This document shows, piece after piece, positions 7,129 through 15,476 of a stretch of 64,000 nucleotides of DNA. The notes beneath the pieces are model-generated. The model saw only the letters and a program-made list of their open reading frames with translations. It had not been told where the DNA came from and ran no database searches. A program made the position numbers and the translations under genes. The DNA comes from JABFRZ01 sp036376275 (GTDB taxonomy: Bacteria > Planctomycetota > UBA1135 > GCA-002686595). The stretch covers positions 1-64,000 of the forward strand of contig DASVAP010000258.1 of assembly GCA_036376275.1 (NCBI GenBank), read 5' to 3'. Each line of letters starts with the position of its first letter. Positions within the stretch are counted from its first letter, which is position 1.

Positions 7129-8136
7129 CTAGAAGAGCTCTTCTATCGAGCCCGAGCCGCGCTCGGACCAGGCCTCGGCCTGGAGGGCAAAGGCGCTGCA
7201 CCAGCTATTCTCGTCGCGGCTGCCGGTTTCATAGGGCATCCCGCCGAGCGAGGTTTGGAGTCGAGCGAGGAAGCTTCGTGCGCGGGCGATCTCACCCGCG
7301 TAGGTCGAAGGGGCGACGAGCCACCACAAGCGAGCGGCCTGCGCGGTGGCATCGGCTCGTTCGGGTGCTGATTCGGCGTCGTCCCAGGCCGGGATCCCGC
7401 CCGAGGGGCGCTGCAGACGAGCGAGACGATCGACTCCGCGCTCGAGCAGGGCTCGCACGGCCGGCCATTCTTCGACCAGCGCGCACAGCCCTTCGAGCGC
7501 GTAGGCCTGAGCGTGCAGGTAACAACGGGTCGAGCTCGCATGCGTGCGCCAGCGCCCGTCCGACTCGAGCCCGCTCGAGCTCTCGAGCAACCGCTCGCAA
7601 GCCCGTCGCTCGGCTGCTTCCCACGCGCCGCGCGCGTGGGCGAGGGCCCGCAGGGCGACGGCTCCCTTCAGGAGGTGCGCGCCCGTCGCGAGGCTCCAAT
7701 GATCGCCGCGCCCGACCTCGGTTTCGAGAAAGGGTCGGGGCTCGCTCAAGGCTGGCAGGATCGCCGCGCGCAATTCGCCGGCGCGCGCCAGCCAGCGCTC
7801 GCGCTCGGCGCCCTCCTCGACCAGAGCATGGCTGACGCACGCGCGCAGCGCGATCGCGGTGTCGAAGGTGTACTCCCTCCCGGCACGTCCGATGCCGCCG
7901 TGCGGGCCGCGCGAGCTCCACAGCCAGCTCGCGACGCGGGCACGGGTCGCGCCCGAGTCCGGCACGTGCTGCGCGAGGGCCGACAGAAGGAGCCCAGCGG
8001 CTTCCGGGTACGCATACCCCTCGTGTGCGGGGTTCCACCACGAGAGCACCGCCCCATCCGCGCCCACGATCGCGTTCGAGCACAGGAACCGCGCCAGCCC
8101 CACGCGCACCGGATTCACGCCGCTGAACGCAACCAT
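7129..8136 (-). CDS. Alpha/alpha-toroid protein (terpene cyclase/prenyltransferase-like fold)
   Basis: 335 residues made of repeated helical pairs with small-residue turns: GGIGRAGREYTFDTAIALRA, GDHWSLATGAHLLKGAVALR, STRCYLHAQAYALEGLCAL, GGIPAWDD and GGMPYETGS-DENSWCSAFAL. The spacing and the repeated GG-P/aromatic turns fit a six-hairpin (alpha/alpha)6 barrel as in squalene-cyclase-like and glycoside-hydrolase-like proteins. No DXDD cyclase motif was seen, so the reaction is unknown. Its start overlaps the end of the 2-epimerase gene by 22 bp, making it the last member of a tight three-gene minus-strand unit. A sugar- or lipid-modifying role is an inference from that context. Confidence 0.62.
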   Translation of the reverse strand: MVAFSGVNPVRVGLARFLCSNAIVGADGAVLSWWNPAHEGYAYPEAAGLLLSALAQHVPDSGATRARVASWLWSSRGPHGGIGRAGREYTFDTAIALRACVSHALVEEGAERERWLARAGELRAAILPALSEPRPFLETEVGRGDHWSLATGAHLLKGAVALRALAHARGAWEAAERRACERLLESSSGLESDGRWRTHASSTRCYLHAQAYALEGLCALVEEWPAVRALLERGVDRLARLQRPSGGIPAWDDAESAPERADATAQAARLWWLVAPSTYAGEIARARSFLARLQTSLGGMPYETGSRDENSWCSAFALQAEAWSERGSGSIEELF

Positions 8137-9233
8137 CGTGCGAGATCCGTGGCGATGCGTTCGCCGGCTCGGCCGTCACCGTAGGGCCGCAACCGTCTCG
8201 CGCCTGCCAGGAACGCCGCGCGGTCGCGGAGGAGTTCTCGAGCGGCGCTCAGGATCGCGTCGGGGTCGCAGCCCACCAGACGCGCCGTGCCGGCCGCCAG
8301 GCCTTCGGGCCGTTCGGTCTTGGTGCGCAGGATGAGCACGGGCACGCCCAGGTACGGCGCCTCCTCCTGCACGCCGCCGGAATCGGTGAGCACGAACAGC
8401 ACGCGCGCCAGGAGCTCCAGGAAGGAGCGCTGAGGCAGCGGCGCATGGCACACCAGCCGGCCCGTCCGCGCGAGCCGGACGAGGTCGGGAACCCGTGCGC
8501 GAGGATTGGGGTGCACGATGAAGTGCACGACGAGGTCGGGGTGCTCGAAGAGCAGCCGCTCGAGCGCGACGCGCAAGCGCACCATGGGTAGGCCATGGTT
8601 CTCGCGGCGGTGGGCCGTGACGAGGATTTCGCGCGGGCGCGCGCTCCACAGCGCGGCCGGATCTCGGCGCGGAAGCCCGTGCGCGAGCAACGCGTCGATG
8701 CCGGTGTTTCCGCTCACCAGTATCGCTTCTTCGTTCACGCCTTCGGCCCGCAGGTTCTGTCGCGCGTGGCCCGTCGGCGCGTAGCAACGCTGGGACAGGC
8801 GATCGATGAGCACGCGGTGACCTTCCTCCGGAAAGGGCAGCTCGAGGTCGTGGGTGCGCAAGCCGGCTTCGATGTGGGCGAGCGGGCGGGATTGAACGCT
8901 TGCGGCGAGGGCTCCGGCGGCGGCGCTGCTCGTGTCCCCCTGCACGAGCACGGCGTCCGGTGCGCTGCGCCGCACGAGTCGTTCCGCCGCGGCGCGGAGG
9001 CTATCGGGATCGGGCGGGCCACTTGTGCTAGGTCGCTCGAGCGCTTCGCACGCATCCGGCGCGAGCCCGACGTCGTCGCAGGTCCGCTCCAGGAGCTCGC
9101 GCTGCTGTCCGACCAGCCCCAGGCGCACCTCGAGTTCGCCGCCGGCGACCAGGGCGCGTACGAGCGGCGCGAGCTTGAGCACCTCGGGGCGCGTTCCACC
9201 GACGAGCAAGAGCCGCGGACCGCGTCTGGTCAC
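8115..9233 (-). CDS. wecB: UDP-N-acetylglucosamine 2-epimerase (non-hydrolysing)
   Basis: 372 residues with a GTG start at 9231-9233, chosen because it gives the family N-terminus LLLVGGTRPEVLKLAPLVRA and overlaps the upstream stop by four bases (GTGA). The enzyme interconverts UDP-GlcNAc and UDP-ManNAc for envelope polysaccharide synthesis. Family landmarks are VQGDTSSAAAGALAA, HIEAGLRTHDLELPFPEE, VTAHRRENHG and DSGGVQEEAPYLGVPVLILR, covering the catalytic and UDP-binding residues of the GT-B fold. The frame is open far upstream of the GTG, but that extension is a shadow of the FAD gene. It is the middle gene of the FAD enzyme, epimerase and toroid unit. Confidence 0.88.
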   Translation of the reverse strand: MTRRGPRLLLVGGTRPEVLKLAPLVRALVAGGELEVRLGLVGQQRELLERTCDDVGLAPDACEALERPSTSGPPDPDSLRAAAERLVRRSAPDAVLVQGDTSSAAAGALAASVQSRPLAHIEAGLRTHDLELPFPEEGHRVLIDRLSQRCYAPTGHARQNLRAEGVNEEAILVSGNTGIDALLAHGLPRRDPAALWSARPREILVTAHRRENHGLPMVRLRVALERLLFEHPDLVVHFIVHPNPRARVPDLVRLARTGRLVCHAPLPQRSFLELLARVLFVLTDSGGVQEEAPYLGVPVLILRTKTERPEGLAAGTARLVGCDPDAILSAARELLRDRAAFLAGARRLRPYGDGRAGERIATDLARWLRSAA

Positions 9234-10540
9234 GCCGCGACTCCGATCCCGCGCAGGATCCGCTCGCCCGTGTCGTTCTGGTAGAGCCAAACACCATTCG
9301 TGTGACCGCGGAAACTCTGCTCGCCGCGCGGAACGCAGCCGCTCGCCAGACCGATGCCGAAGAGCCCCGGCACGATCGCGCCGCGCGCGTCGAGGACGCG
9401 ACCGTCGTCGTCGACGAGCCGTCTTTCGAGCGGGAGGCCGAGCTCGAGTCGTTGCCTGTCCGCTCCCCAGGTCGGCAGCGTGCGGGCGCGATAGCCGAAG
9501 GCCGCCACGATGCAGGTCGCCTCGTCCAGGAGCGCCGCCAGACGCTGCGGATCTCGCTCGGCGTCCAGGTCGCGCAGGCTCACGCGCTCCTCGGGTGCGA
9601 GACCTCCCAGCCCGAGGATGCGGCGCGCGAGTCCGCGCCCGTCGCCGCGCAGGCCTCCGAGGCGGTGCACGCGGCCGGTGAGCGGACAGACGTCGGTCGG
9701 TCCGAAGTCTCGGTATCCGTCGGCCGCGGCGTCCGCCGGACTCGGATAGAAGACGCGCAAGCGCCCGCGATGGGCGAGCGTGATCGCGCCCGGCCCCAGG
9801 AGATCGCTTGCGACCTCGAGCGCGGTCCAGACGGCCGAGAAGGCGCTGTGCGAGCCGCCCAGGACGACCAGCCGCGCGCGCGGGCCTGCGTGTGCGAGTT
9901 GGGCGCGCAGCCGCGCGCGCCCGAGGGCGCTGAAGAGCCCGTCCGAGAGCACGACCCGCTCGCGCCAGCGATCGGCAAGCCTCAAGCCGGGACCGAGCTC
10001 CGCGGTCAGCGTTTCCTCGAGGCCCTGCGTGCCGCCGAGGGCGAGGACGATCGATCGCGACGCGAGCGTGCGAACCCGACCCTCGGGCGTGAGCACGCTC
10101 AGGTTCCAGCCGCCGTCGCGTGCCGCGCGCAGCTCGCAGGCTTCGTGCCGAGCGAGCACCTCGCAGCCGCGGGCCTGCTCGATCTCGCGCTGCAGGCGCG
10201 CGCCCACGTCGTCGAGTACGCGTGCGACCAAGCGCAGCGGCGCGTGCGTCGTCCGCAGACGCTGGAGCTCTTGCACGTGCGGCCGCTCCGCGAGCGCTCC
10301 GAACACCTCGCGCGCCGGCGCCGGCTCGAGACACTCCAGGAATGCGCCCGCCATGGAATCGGAGCGCAGCTCGTAGGCCCCGAGCGTTCCCGAGCCCAGC
10401 CCCCGACCTCGCTCGACGACGGCGAGACGCTGCTCGAGAAGGCGCGGCAAGAGCCCCCTCTGCAGCGCGGCCACGAGCGGCCCGGTCCCTCCCGGACCGC
10501 CGCCGACGAACACGCAGTGAAACTTCTTCCGCAGGCCCAC
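9230..10540 (-). CDS. FAD/NAD(P)-dependent oxidoreductase
   Basis: 436 residues. The N-terminus holds a dinucleotide-binding motif GGGPGGTG (13-20), and a second Rossmann-like segment LVVLGGSHSAFSAV lies mid-protein, as in flavin monooxygenases of the ornithine/lysine N-hydroxylase type. A C-terminal segment PGLFGIGLASGC fits the FAD-closing motif of this superfamily. Substrate cannot be told from sequence. The stop overlaps the GTG of the UDP-GlcNAc 2-epimerase gene, so this is the first gene of the three-gene unit. An enzyme that modifies a sugar-linked or lipid product is plausible but unproven. Confidence 0.7.
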   Translation of the reverse strand: MGLRKKFHCVFVGGGPGGTGPLVAALQRGLLPRLLEQRLAVVERGRGLGSGTLGAYELRSDSMAGAFLECLEPAPAREVFGALAERPHVQELQRLRTTHAPLRLVARVLDDVGARLQREIEQARGCEVLARHEACELRAARDGGWNLSVLTPEGRVRTLASRSIVLALGGTQGLEETLTAELGPGLRLADRWRERVVLSDGLFSALGRARLRAQLAHAGPRARLVVLGGSHSAFSAVWTALEVASDLLGPGAITLAHRGRLRVFYPSPADAAADGYRDFGPTDVCPLTGRVHRLGGLRGDGRGLARRILGLGGLAPEERVSLRDLDAERDPQRLAALLDEATCIVAAFGYRARTLPTWGADRQRLELGLPLERRLVDDDGRVLDARGAIVPGLFGIGLASGCVPRGEQSFRGHTNGVWLYQNDTGERILRGIGVAA

Positions 10541-10764
10541 GCGCGCACCCCCTCGGGTGAACCCTATCCGATCGCGGCGAAGCGTGCCCCGATCCGCGGT
10601 GTCATTGGGGCTTCGTCATGGCGGCGCGCTCGAGTTCGCTCGGGCATGGGCGTTCCAAGCACATGACCCTGGGGGCCCCACCGCCTTGGCGGCCGTCCGC
10701 CGGCCCTAGAGGGGTCCGCAGGGGGGCCGGAGGCGCTGGAGGGCCGACCTGACCGCCTCGACTC
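10541..10764. other. Intergenic region upstream of the FAD-enzyme operon
   Basis: The region contains dense GC-rich inverted repeats around 10670-10745 (for example runs of GGGGCC and GGCCGTCCGCCGGCC). No gene or clear promoter was recognised. It should contain the promoter of the minus-strand three-gene unit. Confidence 0.3.
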
Positions 10765-10926
10765 GTGATCCCCTTCGTGTGCGGTTCCCTTGTCGTTTCG
10801 AACGTGGTCAGGCGCCTTGTGGTCGGCGGGGGAATGGTCGCCGGTCTCGTCGCACGAGTGCTTGCCGCGCGCTACGGCGACGAGTTCTGGTACGTGCTCG
10901 GTCGGCTCTTCCCCTGGCGCAATTAG
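10765..10926 (+). CDS. Possible small hydrophobic protein
   Basis: 53 codons from a GTG at 10765 to TAG at 10924-10926. The peptide has a hydrophobic, glycine-containing centre (VVGGGMVAGLVARVLAARYG) and ends EFWYVLGRLFPWRN, an amphipathic tail typical of small membrane-associated proteins. A shorter version could start at the ATG at 10834. No Shine-Dalgarno sequence is evident and no family is recognised, so it could also be the surviving end of a lost gene. Confidence 0.28.
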   Translation: MIPFVCGSLVVSNVVRRLVVGGGMVAGLVARVLAARYGDEFWYVLGRLFPWRN

Positions 10927-10948
10927 GTACCGGCTGAGAGGGAGTCCG

Positions 10949-11175
10949 CTTCAACGCTCCGGTCTCCCAAGGCTCCTGAGTGACGGATACCGGAGCATTC
11001 TCTGCTCTCTCCCGAGAACAGAGAGCGGGGCGCAGATCGGGCCGAGCGCCCCTGTACCGCCGAGTGGGGCGATCCTGGGCGCCCCTTGGCGACCCCCCAC
11101 CCAAGCGCCCTCCGCCCCATGGTCGCGGCCCCGAGGGACTTTGGTACCCCGGTCAGCCCCCTGGGAGCGAACGGC
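10949..11175. repeat. Dispersed repeat with two hairpins (copy R1)
   Basis: This copy matches R2 at 21251-21514. The 5' half has hairpin 1 (10956-10996, arms GCTCCGGT and ACCGGAGC) and hairpin 2 (11004-11026, arms GCTCTCT and AGAGAGC). The 3' half (11067-11150) shares GGCGACCCCCCACCCAAGC, CCTCCGCCC and the boundary TTGGTACC. Arms are conserved while loop bases differ from R2, which points to selection for structure or recent copying. The function is unknown. Confidence 0.65.
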
Positions 11176-11312
11176 TCTTCGGTTCGACTCCTGAGCGTGG
11201 CCAAGGTAGCCAAGGGTGCGAACTAGGGCTCGCATGCCCTCCAGGGCGCCGGCCGGGTTCTGGGACACCACGGGCACTGCCCGCCCGCGTGGATGCACAA
11301 TGCGGCGGGCCC

Positions 11313-12269
11313 ATGAAACGCGAACCCGTCGTCGATCCCCACCCGCTGGACTACCGCGCGACGATCGTCATTTGCATCGCCGCCGCCGGCCTGAGCTTCA
11401 AGTCCATCCAGGGGAACGACCTGAGTGCGCTCCTGATGGAGTACCCGAAGTGGCCCCAGGAGCCATGGCGCCTCCTGACCTCGTGCCTCGTGCACGCCGA
11501 CTGGATGCACCTGGTCTTCAACCTGTTCTGGACGTGGCGCTTCGGCCAGATCCTCGAGCCGATCTTCGGTCTGTTCCCGATGATCGGCATCTACGTCCTT
11601 CTGGCGGCGGGCGCCTCGGCGTCGGAGTGGGCCGTGAGCGGCGGAGGGATCGGGCTCTCGGGAGTGGGCTATGGGATGTTCGGGCTGTGCTGGGCGCTGC
11701 ACCGCTACCACCCCAGCTACCGCGGCCTGATGGACGAGCAGACGACGCGACTCTTCATCGGCTGGTTCTTCTTCTGCATCGCGGCCACAGTCCTCGACTG
11801 GATGCCGATCGCCAACGTCGCGCATGGCATGGGCGCCGTGCTCGGAGGCCTCCTCGGGCTGTCGCTGTCCCCATTCCCGAAGCGGGGCAAGCTGGGTCGC
11901 ATCGGGCTTGCCACGGTCGTGCCGCTGATCGTCGTGCTGTCGACGGTCGGTCGGCCGTACGTGAACTTCTCGAGACAGCGCGGGTGGGAGCTCTATTACG
12001 ACTCCTTCGCAGCATTCGAGAACGAGGACTTCGTCGAGGCCGCGCGACTCCTGGAGCAGTCGGTCAAGCTCGATCCCGGCAACCCGGACGCCTGGCACAA
12101 CCTCGGCTATGTCTACCAGGAGCTCGGCCTGTGGGAGGAATCCGAACAGGCGATGGTCCGCGAGGAGGAGGCCCTGAGGGCCCGCGAGGCCGAGGACGAG
12201 GCCCGCGACAAGCCCTTTTGGAGCGACTTCCAGGACCACATCCGCGAGAGCCTCGACGAGAAGAAGTGA
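11313..12269 (+). CDS. Rhomboid-family intramembrane serine protease with C-terminal TPR
   Basis: 318 residues. Transmembrane segments alternate with family motifs: HADWMHLVFN (61-70), the catalytic serine in GLSGVGYG (S116) and the catalytic histidine in AHGMGAVLGG (H171). After about residue 212 a soluble tail contains one tetratricopeptide-type unit (AARLLEQSVKLDPGNPDAWH) and a charged helix. Rhomboids cleave substrate transmembrane helices inside the membrane, and the TPR may recruit a partner on the cytosolic side. The start was chosen at the ATG just before the hydrophobic N-terminal region because the upstream frame runs through repeat R1. It stands alone, with no obvious operon partner. 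Confidence 0.85.
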   Translation: MKREPVVDPHPLDYRATIVICIAAAGLSFKSIQGNDLSALLMEYPKWPQEPWRLLTSCLVHADWMHLVFNLFWTWRFGQILEPIFGLFPMIGIYVLLAAGASASEWAVSGGGIGLSGVGYGMFGLCWALHRYHPSYRGLMDEQTTRLFIGWFFFCIAATVLDWMPIANVAHGMGAVLGGLLGLSLSPFPKRGKLGRIGLATVVPLIVVLSTVGRPYVNFSRQRGWELYYDSFAAFENEDFVEAARLLEQSVKLDPGNPDAWHNLGYVYQELGLWEESEQAMVREEEALRAREAEDEARDKPFWSDFQDHIRESLDEKK

Positions 12270-12691
12270 CGCGGAGAGAGGCCTGCGGCACGCCTTTCTG
12301 CCCGTGGCCAGGCGTATCCCTGTCCCTCCCGAAAACCCGTCCGGCGGCCAGGAAGGCCGGTCCTGGATGCCTGAGCCGATCGGGAGCCCATGCTCCTCCT
12401 GCTTCGAGCCCCGCAGATCCCGAGGCTCCATCTGGCCCTGTAGAGCGTTGCCCTTCGCCACCAGCTGGTCGTCCCCTCGACCTCGCCTCGGCGGGCTGAA
12501 CCACAGCTACCGGCGCAGCCTGAGTTCCAGGTCACCTCGGTTTCCGCACGTGGAATGCGCAAGGGCCCCGGAACTCGAAGCCTGCGCTTAGACTTGGCTA
12601 CAGGCTGGAGCCCGTGGGTTCAGTCGAGGGAACCGCCCATCCTTCCGACGGCTGACGGAGCCTGCCCTCTCTACACCAGGTCTCCATCACC
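12270..12691. other. Intergenic region without recognised gene
   Basis: No coding frame with protein-like composition was seen on either strand. The last part must carry the promoter and leader of the exported repeat protein that follows. No strong terminator hairpin was recognised after the rhomboid gene. Confidence 0.4.
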
Positions 12692-14428
12692 ATGTTGCAC
12701 GCTGGCTTCCTCGTTCCGCTCCTTCTCTTCTCGTCACTCGGTCTGGCCCAGGAGCCGGGGGTAGGCGCCCACGTTCCAGGGGCACGGACCCCCGAGCGCG
12801 GCACGCGTGCGCAGGACGAGGACACGCTCGCGCCTACCGTGTTCGAGGGCTTCGTGCTCGAGCCTGACGGGGCCCCGGCGGAAGGAGCCGTCGTGGTGAG
12901 CAGCGCGGGCGGCACGGCCGTCGCGGACGACTCCGGGAGCTTCCGGCTCGAGGTGGGCGTGCCGCTCGACGCAGCGAGCGTCCAGCTCACGGCCGTCGGC
13001 CGATGGGGTCGGAGCCGCGTGGCGAGCTCGAGCGTTTCGCTCTCCGGGACGCCCACGGGGGTGTGGGTCGGGCCTCTGCTGCTGAGCTCGGGGAGCTGCA
13101 CGCCGAGCTGGATGCCGAACCTGGGAGGCCAGCCCGGGGTGAACGGCGAGGTCAATGCCTTGACGGTCTTCGATGACGGCGGCGGGCCGGCGCTCTACGC
13201 GGGAGGCAACTTCACGCTTGCGGGCGGCGTCGCAGCGAACCGCATCGCCAGGTGGAACGGCACGAGCTGGTCGCCCCTGGGCAGCGGGATGAACAGCACC
13301 GTCTGGGCCCTGTACGTCTTCGACGACGGCGGCGGGCCGAAGCTCTACGCGGGAGGCAACTTCACGACCGCGGGCGGCGTCGCAGCGAACCGCGTGGCCA
13401 GGTGGAACGGCACGAGCTGGTCGCCCCTCGGCAGCGGGGTGAACTCCGTCGTCTTTGCCTTCTCGGCCTTCGACGACGGCGGCGGGCCGAAGCTCTACGC
13501 GGGCGGCGAGTTCACGACCGCGGGCAGCGTCGCAGCGAACCGCATGGCCAGGTGGAACGGCTCGACCTGGTCGGCCCTGGGAAGCGGGGTGAACCACCGT
13601 GTTTATGGCCTGGCGGTCTTCGACGACGGCAACGGACCCGCGCTCTACGCCGGTGGACGCTTCACCAGCGCGGGCGGGGTCTCCGCGAACACCCTCGCCA
13701 GGTGGAACGGCACGAGCTGGTCGGCCCTGGGCAGCGGGACGAACGGCCATGTCAATGCCCTGTCGGTCTTCGATGACGGCGGCGGGCCGGCGCTCTACGC
13801 GGGTGGCGAGTTCACGACCGCGGGCGGTGTCGCGGCGAACTACATCGCCAGGTGGAACGGCTCGAGCTGGTCGGCCCTGGGCAGCGGAATGAACGCCCGC
13901 TTCTATGCCTTGTCGGTCTTCGACGACGGCGGCGGGCCGGCGCTCTACGGGGGAGGCCTGTTCACGACCGCAGGCGGTGTCGCGGCGAACTTCATCGCCA
14001 GGTGGAACGGCTCGAGCTGGTCGCCCCAGGGCAGCGGGATGAACGACACCGTCCTTGCCCTGTCGGTCTTCGACGACGGCGGCGGGCCGGCGCTCCATGC
14101 GGGCGGCGAGTTCACGACCGCGGGCGGTGTCGCGGCGAACCGCTTTGCCAAGTGGGGCTGCCTCGACACGAGTCCCCCTGTACTCTCCTGCCCTACGTCG
14201 ATCGTGGTGATGGATCGTCTTGCCAACGGCGTCGGTGAAGCGGTTGCCTTCACCGTCATGGCAACAGACGACCGGGACCCGTCGCCCAGCATCCTCTGCG
14301 TGCCGCTCTCGGGTAGTACCTTCCCGCCCGGCACGACTACGGTCCAGTGCACGGCCACCGATGCTTCGGGCAACCAGGCAACCTGCCAGTTCCCGGTCAC
14401 GGTGAGACCGAAAGCCCGGCTTCGATGA
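12692..14428 (+). CDS. Exported 50-residue-repeat protein with HYR-type C-terminal domain
   Basis: 578 residues. A signal peptide (about 1-20, LLFSSLGLAQ) precedes a carboxypeptidase-regulatory-like beta domain (about 48-125). Residues 152-490 are almost seven copies of a 50-residue unit with the signature FDDGGGPALYAGG, then TAGGVAANRIARWNG, then SWSALGSG. These repeats are seen in secreted planctomycete and myxobacterial proteins and probably fold as beta-propeller blades. The C-terminal part (about 492-575, SPPVLSCPTS then CTATDASGNQATC) matches the HYR adhesion domain. It is likely a cell-surface or matrix protein, and ligand and role are unknown. It has no operon partner. Confidence 0.8.
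   Translation: MLHAGFLVPLLLFSSLGLAQEPGVGAHVPGARTPERGTRAQDEDTLAPTVFEGFVLEPDGAPAEGAVVVSSAGGTAVADDSGSFRLEVGVPLDAASVQLTAVGRWGRSRVASSSVSLSGTPTGVWVGPLLLSSGSCTPSWMPNLGGQPGVNGEVNALTVFDDGGGPALYAGGNFTLAGGVAANRIARWNGTSWSPLGSGMNSTVWALYVFDDGGGPKLYAGGNFTTAGGVAANRVARWNGTSWSPLGSGVNSVVFAFSAFDDGGGPKLYAGGEFTTAGSVAANRMARWNGSTWSALGSGVNHRVYGLAVFDDGNGPALYAGGRFTSAGGVSANTLARWNGTSWSALGSGTNGHVNALSVFDDGGGPALYAGGEFTTAGGVAANYIARWNGSSWSALGSGMNARFYALSVFDDGGGPALYGGGLFTTAGGVAANFIARWNGSSWSPQGSGMNDTVLALSVFDDGGGPALHAGGEFTTAGGVAANRFAKWGCLDTSPPVLSCPTSIVVMDRLANGVGEAVAFTVMATDDRDPSPSILCVPLSGSTFPPGTTTVQCTATDASGNQATCQFPVTVRPKARLR
13145..14158 (+). repeat. Tandem 150-bp coding repeats (6.8 copies)
   Basis: Units begin at 13145, 13295, 13445, 13595, 13745, 13895 and 14045 (the last partial). 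Each encodes the 50-residue unit of the exported repeat protein. The DNA is nearly identical over long stretches, so recent expansion or gene conversion within the array is likely, and copy number may vary between strains. Confidence 0.9.
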
Positions 14429-14577
14429 ACAGGGAACGGCCGACGCAATGCGGCCGAAGGCGTTCCGGAGGCGGCCTGGAATGCCCTCCCAAGATCGCTG
14501 GACCCCTTCACCGGAAGGTCGAATCGGCCCTGGGGCGTCAGGACCACTACACCCCTGCATCGAGCCGAGGACCAGGT

Positions 14578-14808
14578 GTGCATGCGGAAGGCACGCTTTC
14601 CGGCACCCCGCTCGCACCGACCTACACGGCCAGCGAGGTGCGCGCGGTCGTCACCGGCGCGGCAAGCTAGAGCGCGGAGCTCCTCACGCTGCTCGCCGGC
14701 GCGCAGGGCGCGACGGCCGAGGTCAGTGCACGCGGCCTCGGCACGGCCAGCACGAACGAGATCCGCTGGTGGCTCAGCCTTTGCGCAGCGGGATCGGTGT
14801 GGCGCCGG
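14578..14808 (+). pseudogene. Coding remnant interrupted by an in-frame stop
   Basis: One plus-strand frame reads EGTLSGTPLAPTYTASEVRA, VVTGAAS, then TAG at 14668-14670. It continues in the same frame as SAELLTLLAGAQGATAEVSA and GLGTASTNEIRWWLS. Both sides have protein-like composition, so a single nonsense change in an old gene is the simplest reading. The family is not identified. It overlaps the end of the convergent glycine-zipper gene at 14774. Confidence 0.35.
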
Positions 14809-15295
14809 TGAGCTCGAACACCGCCTCGGCCGAGGCCAGGTGCGGGCCGCCCGCGTCGTCCTCGACCGCGACCAGGTACTGACTCCTGCTCAGCGCCTGG
14901 TCGTAGAACTCGGCGATCGCAGGCTCGAAGCCGCGCGTCATCATCGCACCGACGAACCCTCCGCCCAGGCCCCCGGCGGTGGCGCCGACGAGCAGCGGCC
15001 CGACGACCATCAGCCCCATCCCGCCCGTCACGAGCACGCCTGCGACCACGGCCGCGCCGCCCAGCACCGAACCGATCGTCCCGCCGAGCGCGACGGCGCT
15101 CCGGGTGTGGGCGCCGGAGGGCGCGACCGCCAGGACGTCCGCGTGCTCGGCGTGGTGCGGGACGGGCCGCGCGGAGACCACGCTGATCCTGTCCTTGGAG
15201 AAGCCGGCCGCGAGCAGGGCCACCACGGCGCGATCGGCGTCCGGCTCGCTCTCGAAGACTCCGGCGCGAATGGGCAAGGTGCTGAGGCTGTGCAT
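14774..15295 (-). CDS. Glycine-zipper general-stress-like membrane protein
   Basis: 173 residues from the ATG at 15293-15295. An ATG 22 codons upstream is possible but adds only low-complexity sequence. The N-terminal domain begins RAGVFESEPDADRAVVALLA and resembles the heat-induced stress protein YflT/general stress protein 17M domain. It is followed by a glycine-rich hydrophobic stretch (VALGGTIGSVLGGAAVVAGV, then LLVGATAGGLGGGFVGAMM) of glycine-zipper type that can insert in membranes. The C-terminus returns to a soluble segment. A role in envelope stress is inferred from family resemblance only. It stands alone. Confidence 0.6.
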   Translation of the reverse strand: MHSLSTLPIRAGVFESEPDADRAVVALLAAGFSKDRISVVSARPVPHHAEHADVLAVAPSGAHTRSAVALGGTIGSVLGGAAVVAGVLVTGGMGLMVVGPLLVGATAGGLGGGFVGAMMTRGFEPAIAEFYDQALSRSQYLVAVEDDAGGPHLASAEAVFELTGATPIPLRKG

Positions 15296-15476
15296 CGGTG
15301 AGTGTCGAACGGTGTTGGAGGGTGACGGAGCAGGTGCCGCTCCTGCTCCGACTTGCTCCACGCGCGCGCCCGGGGCAATCCGTTGCTTCCCTCCATCCGC
15401 TCCGTGGATCCAGGTAGTCGGAGCCTGCCGCGCGGCTGCAAGGATGCGCGCGCGGGCACCGGGTTAGAGTCGAGTC

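Noticed and set aside
8115..10334. A longer version of the 2-epimerase starting 367 codons upstream
   Set aside because: The extra part is a shadow of the FAD-enzyme gene. The family N-terminus begins just after the GTG at 9233.
11150..11220. A tRNA-like segment (GGTTCGACTCC) next to repeat R1
   Set aside because: The T-loop-like sequence is present, but the T-stem has a mismatch and no matching acceptor, D or anticodon arms could be drawn.
13145..14158. Regular repeats as a possible CRISPR array
   Set aside because: The period is 150 bp in a continuous reading frame with no unique spacers. It encodes protein repeats.
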